A stretch of DNA of 57,860 bases. It comes from Candidatus Methanoxibalbensis ujae (GTDB taxonomy: Archaea; Halobacteriota; Syntropharchaeia; Alkanophagales; Methanospirareceae). Position numbers and translations under genes: made by a program. The stretch covers positions 1 through 57,860 of the forward strand of contig JAOQIN010000007.1 of the NCBI GenBank assembly GCA_026134085.1, read 5' to 3'. Within the stretch, counting starts at the first letter, position 1; each line of letters begins with the position of its first letter. The notes under the pieces are model-generated. The model saw only the letters and a program-made list of their open reading frames with translations. It did not search any database and was not told the origin of the DNA. Of the stretch, positions 54,308-57,860 are shown one piece after another.

Positions 54308-54457
54308 TTCTCAATGTCCCTCCTTCGTGCAGGCTCATACAGCTCATACATGGAGGATGAATTGGCTGAGGTTATTTAAATCCTCAACTGCCTCGCTTCT
54401 GCAGATGATGTGCGGCAGCTCAGAAGTCCATAGGAGCGGTGAGTGAACGCCGCTTTT

Positions 54458-54955
54458 TCAACCTCCGCTTTCCCGCACTTCTTTCTCCTCCTCAGCTTTC
54501 AAAATGACTTCAACAGTGACTGTCTGTGTGTCAAACGGAGTGGCCCTGCCGAATGCTCTCGGTATGAATCCGCGTATGGTTCTTCCCTTCTTTGTGGCGA
54601 TGTGCCATATTCTCATCTCATCTGCGTCCAGACCTTTGTAAGAGGCGTTTGCCTTCGCATCACGCAGAAGCCTCAGGATTGCTGATGCCGCTTTTACAGG
54701 ATAACGCCCAGCATACCATTTCTCAAGATTCCTGCGATGGGGCACCTTCTTCTTATGTTTTTTGAAGGGCAAAGGAACCTCCTTCGCAATAACTGCCTCC
54801 AGATATCGCTCAGCATCTTCAACACGCATGCCCTTTATCGCTCTGCATATCTCATACGCATGCTTCGGGGATATGTGGAGCTCGTATGCCATAGCCCTTG
54901 CTGTCCTCTCATGTTCATCCTCATCCACTTCCACACTGAACGCTATTCTCCCCAT
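54458..54955 (-). CDS. rpl22: Ribosomal protein uL22
   Basis: A 165-residue protein: RAMAYELHISPKHAYEICRAIKG, then PFKKHKKKVPHRR, WYAGRYPVKAASAILRLLRDAKANA and IWHIATKKGRTIRGFIPRAFGRATPF, the tip that reaches the exit tunnel. Located between S19 and S3 as usual. Confidence 0.95.
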   Translation of the reverse strand: MGRIAFSVEVDEDEHERTARAMAYELHISPKHAYEICRAIKGMRVEDAERYLEAVIAKEVPLPFKKHKKKVPHRRNLEKWYAGRYPVKAASAILRLLRDAKANASYKGLDADEMRIWHIATKKGRTIRGFIPRAFGRATPFDTQTVTVEVILKAEEEKEVRESGG

Positions 54956-55101
54956 CTTTCACACGCTCATTTTCTGACTCTTTTTTCTGACTTATCCCTC
55001 ATGCACACTTATCCCTCATGCACATCCCATCACTCACGAGCACGGCTCTCACGAACACGGAACCCACTACGATGCATCTAAGCGCTTCAAGGAGCAAGTG
55101 C

Positions 55102-55512
55102 TCACTTGAGCGGCACATATTTTGATGCTCTTGTAGCGCCGACGCCAGCAGCACCGTGAACAACCCTCTTCCTCGTGAGTGCAAACTCTCCGAGATAATG
55201 TCCCATCATCTCCGGCTTTATCTCCACATATTCATATGTCTTTCCGTTGTGAATACCTATTTTCTTGCCCACCATGCTCGGCAGCACGATCATGTCCCTG
55301 AGATGAGTTCTCACCTCATCCCTCCTCCTGAGCTTCTCAAGAAGCTTCTCCTCCTCCTCTCTCAGCCCGCGCTTCAACTTCCGCCTCTGCCTCGCAGGCA
55401 ATAACTCAGCGATCTCCTCAAGCTTCATCTTCTTCAACTTCGCAAGCGTGTAACCACGATAGCAGAATTCAACTTCCTTTTTGAGAGTCGCCTTCTTTTT
55501 TTTCTTGGCCAT
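55102..55512 (-). CDS. rps19: Ribosomal protein uS19
   Basis: About 136 residues: a Lys-rich start ([16 protein letters not shown]), the archaeal N-terminal [20 protein letters not shown] and the conserved [40 protein letters not shown] and [21 protein letters not shown] 55512 fits; the frame continues seven codons further. Confidence 0.96.
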   Translation of the reverse strand: MAKKKKKATLKKEVEFCYRGYTLAKLKKMKLEEIAELLPARQRRKLKRGLREEEEKLLEKLRRRDEVRTHLRDMIVLPSMVGKKIGIHNGKTYEYVEIKPEMMGHYLGEFALTRKRVVHGAAGVGATRASKYVPLK

Positions 55513-55531
55513 AACCCATCCTCTCCCTCTC

Positions 55532-55574
55532 ATTCAGCTCATTCAGCTCATTCAACTCATTCAACCCATTCAAC
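55532..55574. repeat. 9-10 bp tandem repeat between L2 and S19 genes
   Basis: About five degenerate copies of attcagctc/attcaactc just upstream of the rps19 start on the minus strand. Confidence 0.75.
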
Positions 55575-55576
55575 GC

Positions 55577-56296
55577 TCATTTCCTCTTCCTTCTGCCCGT
55601 CTTACTCGCTGCGATGCTTCCCACCTTTCTGCCAGGAGGCGCTCCTCTGCTGATGGTTTTTGGTCTGCCCACATGCTGATGCGAGCCACCACCAAACGGA
55701 TGATCAACGGGGTTCATCGCCACACCACGCACCCTCGGATATTTTGCCGCTCTCGCCCTCATCCTGTGATATCTCTTGCCAGCCTTCACAAGCGGCTTGT
55801 CCTGTCTTCCGCCACCAGCCACGACGCCTATCGTCGCGAGGCAGTCTGATGATACCCACCTCTCCTTTCCACTCGGGAATGAGAGAAGCGTCATGTCCCC
55901 CTCATGTGCGAGAACCGTGGCATGGTCTCCGCCAGCCCTTGCAACCTTCCCACCATCTCCCGGTCTCAGCTCAACATTGCACACAGGTGTTCCCTCCGGA
56001 ATATAACGAAGAGGCAGCGTGTTCCCCACTTTCAGTTCAGCGGATGCACCGTAGCATATCTCATCACCCTCCGAAATTCCCTCGGGAATTATCACATACT
56101 TCCTCCCGCCATTCCGGCGTATGAGCGCGATAGGCGCACTCCTCGACGGATCATGCACTATCTTCTCAACCACACACGAGATGGTCTCCCCCGATGCAAG
56201 CCTGACATGCTCGAGATTCGCTCTGAACCTGTGCGCCGGTGACCTGTATGTGGGTGTGCCCTTTCCTCTGCGCTGTGCGATTATTCTCTTTCCCAT
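55577..56296 (-). CDS. rpl2: Ribosomal protein uL2
   Basis: A 239-residue protein: GKRIIAQRRGKGTPTYRSPAHRF at the start (archaeal form), CNVELRPGDGGKVARAGGDH in the middle, and the peptidyl-transferase-proximal RGVAMNPVDHPFGGGSHQHV with PKTISRGAPPGRKVG. Full length. It follows L23 by 24 nt. Confidence 0.97.
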   Translation of the reverse strand: MGKRIIAQRRGKGTPTYRSPAHRFRANLEHVRLASGETISCVVEKIVHDPSRSAPIALIRRNGGRKYVIIPEGISEGDEICYGASAELKVGNTLPLRYIPEGTPVCNVELRPGDGGKVARAGGDHATVLAHEGDMTLLSFPSGKERWVSSDCLATIGVVAGGGRQDKPLVKAGKRYHRMRARAAKYPRVRGVAMNPVDHPFGGGSHQHVGRPKTISRGAPPGRKVGSIAASKTGRRKRK

Positions 56297-56320
56297 ATTC
56301 TCTCACTCCATTCTCAGCGC

Positions 56321-56605
56321 TCACATTATACCTAAGGAGGTCGCTATTTCTTTAGCCTTTCCCTCATCCTCAAACTGCACAATCGCTTTCTTCTCTCCTT
56401 TCGCCGTGATCATAGTGTTCACACGCTTCACAGCAGCGTTGAACATACGCTCTATCTCATTCTTTATATCCCTTTTCGTCGCACGCACATCCACGACGAA
56501 CTGCAACTTGTTCTCCTGCTCAATCATCAGCACCGCTTTCTCCGTTGAGACGACATGCTTTATCCACCTGTATCCTCCCTCCTCCGCAGACGCCATATGT
56601 TCCAT
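56321..56605 (-). CDS. rpl23: Ribosomal protein uL23
   Basis: About 94 residues: IKHVVSTEKAVLMIEQENKL, FVVDVRATKRDIKNEIERMF, VNTMITAKGEKKAIVQF, and the end AKEIATSLGIM. The start may be ATG 56605 or ATG 56596; GAGGTG lies close to the first. It is the first gene of the ribosomal block here. In other archaea L3 and L4 precede it in the same operon; the upstream neighbour in this window is a DUF973 gene instead. Confidence 0.94.
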   Translation of the reverse strand: MEHMASAEEGGYRWIKHVVSTEKAVLMIEQENKLQFVVDVRATKRDIKNEIERMFNAAVKRVNTMITAKGEKKAIVQFEDEGKAKEIATSLGIM

Positions 56606-56781
56606 GTTCACCTCAACAAATTTACAGATTGCTTACATCGTCCTCTTATCGCAAAAGGATTATCGCAGGTGAGGAGAGTGCGACCTCAACGGGCGATGGC
56701 TGACACTCCGTTGATGCATCATTATCTATCTGCGGGATATGTGATGGAATATCATAATCGCCTTATGCACGCAGCCCCTTC

Positions 56782-57441
56782 TCAACTGACGGTGAGTGTT
56801 TCCAGGCTTCTACCAGCAAATATGTAAATCAGTATCACAGACACAAGCGATAATATACAGCCAACCGCCCCGATAAATGGAATCAGTGTCAGAACTATCG
56901 CAACAATATATAAAATGCCTGTCACTTTGAATCCCGATTCCACATTGGGCTCCTCAGCAAGCTTCATCACCATTATTCCGAACAGTATTTCGCCAACCAA
57001 ATACAGGAGGAAGGCGATGCTAATACTATCAAAGAACCCCAGAACAGCACCGACGATCGCTGCTGGATTTTGGGTAAGAGCTGCAGATATAATTTCTTCT
57101 ATAATCAGGAGAACAACAGCCACAATCTGAAATATCATGCCGGTTCTCCCTATTCCAAGTGCGGAGTTATGCCTCTTGAGATGACCAGTGGCGATAAACC
57201 ACATCACATAAGCTGTTATAACTATAGCTATTATAACTGCAACAATAATCAAAATCGCGCCTACAAAGGATATCATAAGCGCTATACTTCCGGGATCCAT
57301 CGGCATCGTCTGACCTCCAGGCATTAGCATTAGAGAAGCAAATACAATCCCCATGCCAGCGAGAAGCACAACGATAGCAACGAGATACAACAACGCGCCC
57401 AGCTTCAGCTTCTTTAAACCTTCCACAAGCTCCTCCGTCAT
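56782..57441 (-). CDS. DUF973 family membrane protein
   Basis: A 219-residue archaeal membrane protein with about five or six hydrophobic segments (LYLVAIVVLLAGMGIVFASL, ILIIVAVIIAIVITAYVMWF, MIFQIVAVVLLIIEEIISA, and others). Start ATG 57441 (MTEELVEGLKKLKLGALLY) matches the usual DUF973 N-terminus, where a short amphipathic helix precedes TM1. The longer open frame upstream is an artefact running through the left end of a mobile element. Function unknown. Confidence 0.75.
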   Translation of the reverse strand: MTEELVEGLKKLKLGALLYLVAIVVLLAGMGIVFASLMLMPGGQTMPMDPGSIALMISFVGAILIIVAVIIAIVITAYVMWFIATGHLKRHNSALGIGRTGMIFQIVAVVLLIIEEIISAALTQNPAAIVGAVLGFFDSISIAFLLYLVGEILFGIMVMKLAEEPNVESGFKVTGILYIVAIVLTLIPFIGAVGCILSLVSVILIYIFAGRSLETLTVS

Positions 57442-57527
57442 GAGACGGAGTAGAATCCCCCACCTAAAATATTTTTCGGTCCTATTGCTGAGGTCAGGTA
57501 ATTTATACTTGCTCGTTGTTTCAAGTT

Positions 57528-57603
57528 CATCTAACCACCTCAAGGAGACCTCATCCGAGAGGGAGGAAAAGTATATAAATATATTCTTTCCGAAAATATA
57601 ATT
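57528..57603 (+). repeat. tnpB-element left-end-like repeat, copy 2
   Basis: About 75 bp starting ctaaccacctcaaggagac, matching 39250-39326. It contains agtatataaatata, a good TATA element, immediately upstream of a tnpB start codon. Confidence 0.65.
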
Positions 57604-57860
57604 ATGGAGGTTGCTAAAAGCATAACGGTGAAGGTTTCCAATAAGATTAATAAGGATAAATTTCTTTCTTTGAGAAATTTCTTCAATACATATCAAAGCA
57701 TAGCAGGATTTTACTACTCTTACATTGAAAATTCTTAAGAGAAACTTTGCTCTGGAGAGATAACTGCTAAGGATTTGAAAAATATTCTGCATAAAAAACT
57801 TTACAGACAAATTAGAGAAACTTTTGATGTTTGTTCTCAAACTGTTCAAGAGATTAGAGA
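57604..57860 (+). pseudogene. 5' part of a tnpB with an in-frame ochre stop (runs off the window)
   Basis: Starts MEVAKSITVKVSNKINKDKF and continues LRNFFNTYQSIAGFYYSYIENS. It then meets TAA near 57736-57738 and stays open in the same frame after it (EKLCSGEITAKDLKNILHKK, IRETFDVCSQTVQEIRE) to the right edge. The N-terminal beta strand and helices with the conserved small-residue pattern match TnpB starts. The stop could in principle be a sequencing error. Confidence 0.65.

Noticed and set aside
56782-57849. 355-residue version of the DUF973 gene.
   Set aside because: The first 136 residues are translated through a tnpB start and an IS left end on the opposite strand; ATG 57441 fits the family.

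Overview
The window is archaeal, and most likely euryarchaeal from the Methanomicrobia / Syntrophoarchaeia / ANME-1 side of the tree. The evidence is a run of archaeal-type ribosomal protein genes with aIF1 and Rpp29 embedded, archaeal SecY, archaeal-only families (DUF22, DUF2070, DUF973), a fused F420-dependent sulfite-reductase-like protein (Fsr), ADP-forming acyl-CoA synthetase, a citramalate-synthase-type enzyme, periplasmic multiheme cytochromes and a PGF-CTERM protein. The exact lineage is inference; no rRNA gene is present.

Layout. 0-2.5 kb: a membrane winged-helix protein and cimA/leuA. 2.6-5.25 kb: a gene-poor, AT-rich stretch of decayed sequence with an IS200/IS605-type tnpB tail. 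5.3-27.2 kb: dense housekeeping (aroC, tRNA-Ser, a divergent cis-prenyltransferase, pyrF-pyrE, secY, queE, dapB, argF, fsr, DUF22, tRNA-Val, DUF2070, acd with a Pta-N/DRTGG partner, purC-sua5, a nucleotidyltransferase), interrupted at 19-20 kb by a dead tnpB. 27.2-28.9 kb: an unrecognised, heavily decayed mutS. 29.1-32.8 kb: an apparent operon of signal peptidase, a 6-haem cytochrome, a 9-haem cytochrome and a membrane protein. 33-38.9 kb: two DUF457-like membrane hydrolases around another dead tnpB, a chelatase I-D fusion with a histidine-rich linker, rrmJ and two small genes. 39-45.7 kb: a mobile and toxin-antitoxin graveyard. 45.7-50.7 kb: a complete branched-chain-amino-acid type ABC transporter with its genes in convergent orientation. 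51.2-56.6 kb: Zn-ribbon protein and the minus-strand block L23-L2-S19-L22-S3-L29-aIF1-Rpp29-S17. 56.8-57.4 kb: DUF973; then the start of another dead tnpB running off the end.

The most informative part is 39-46 kb. A PIN toxin gene is split by a 1.28-kb tnpB element, and joining the flanks restores its reading frame exactly. A second PIN gene has an internal amber codon. A HEPN/MNT pair carries a nonsense codon, a frameshift and a truncation by the next tnpB. One palindrome sits where a vapBC operator should be. Across the whole window at least six tnpB copies or remnants are visible and only one is full length, with no tnpA anywhere. Together with the dead mutS and many short (10-24 bp) tandem duplications inside genes and spacers, this describes a genome with extensive decay, slippage and rearrangement. 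The same theme may explain the truncated ribosomal operon and the convergent liv cluster.

Family identifications come from reading the translations and recalling family motifs; no database search was run.
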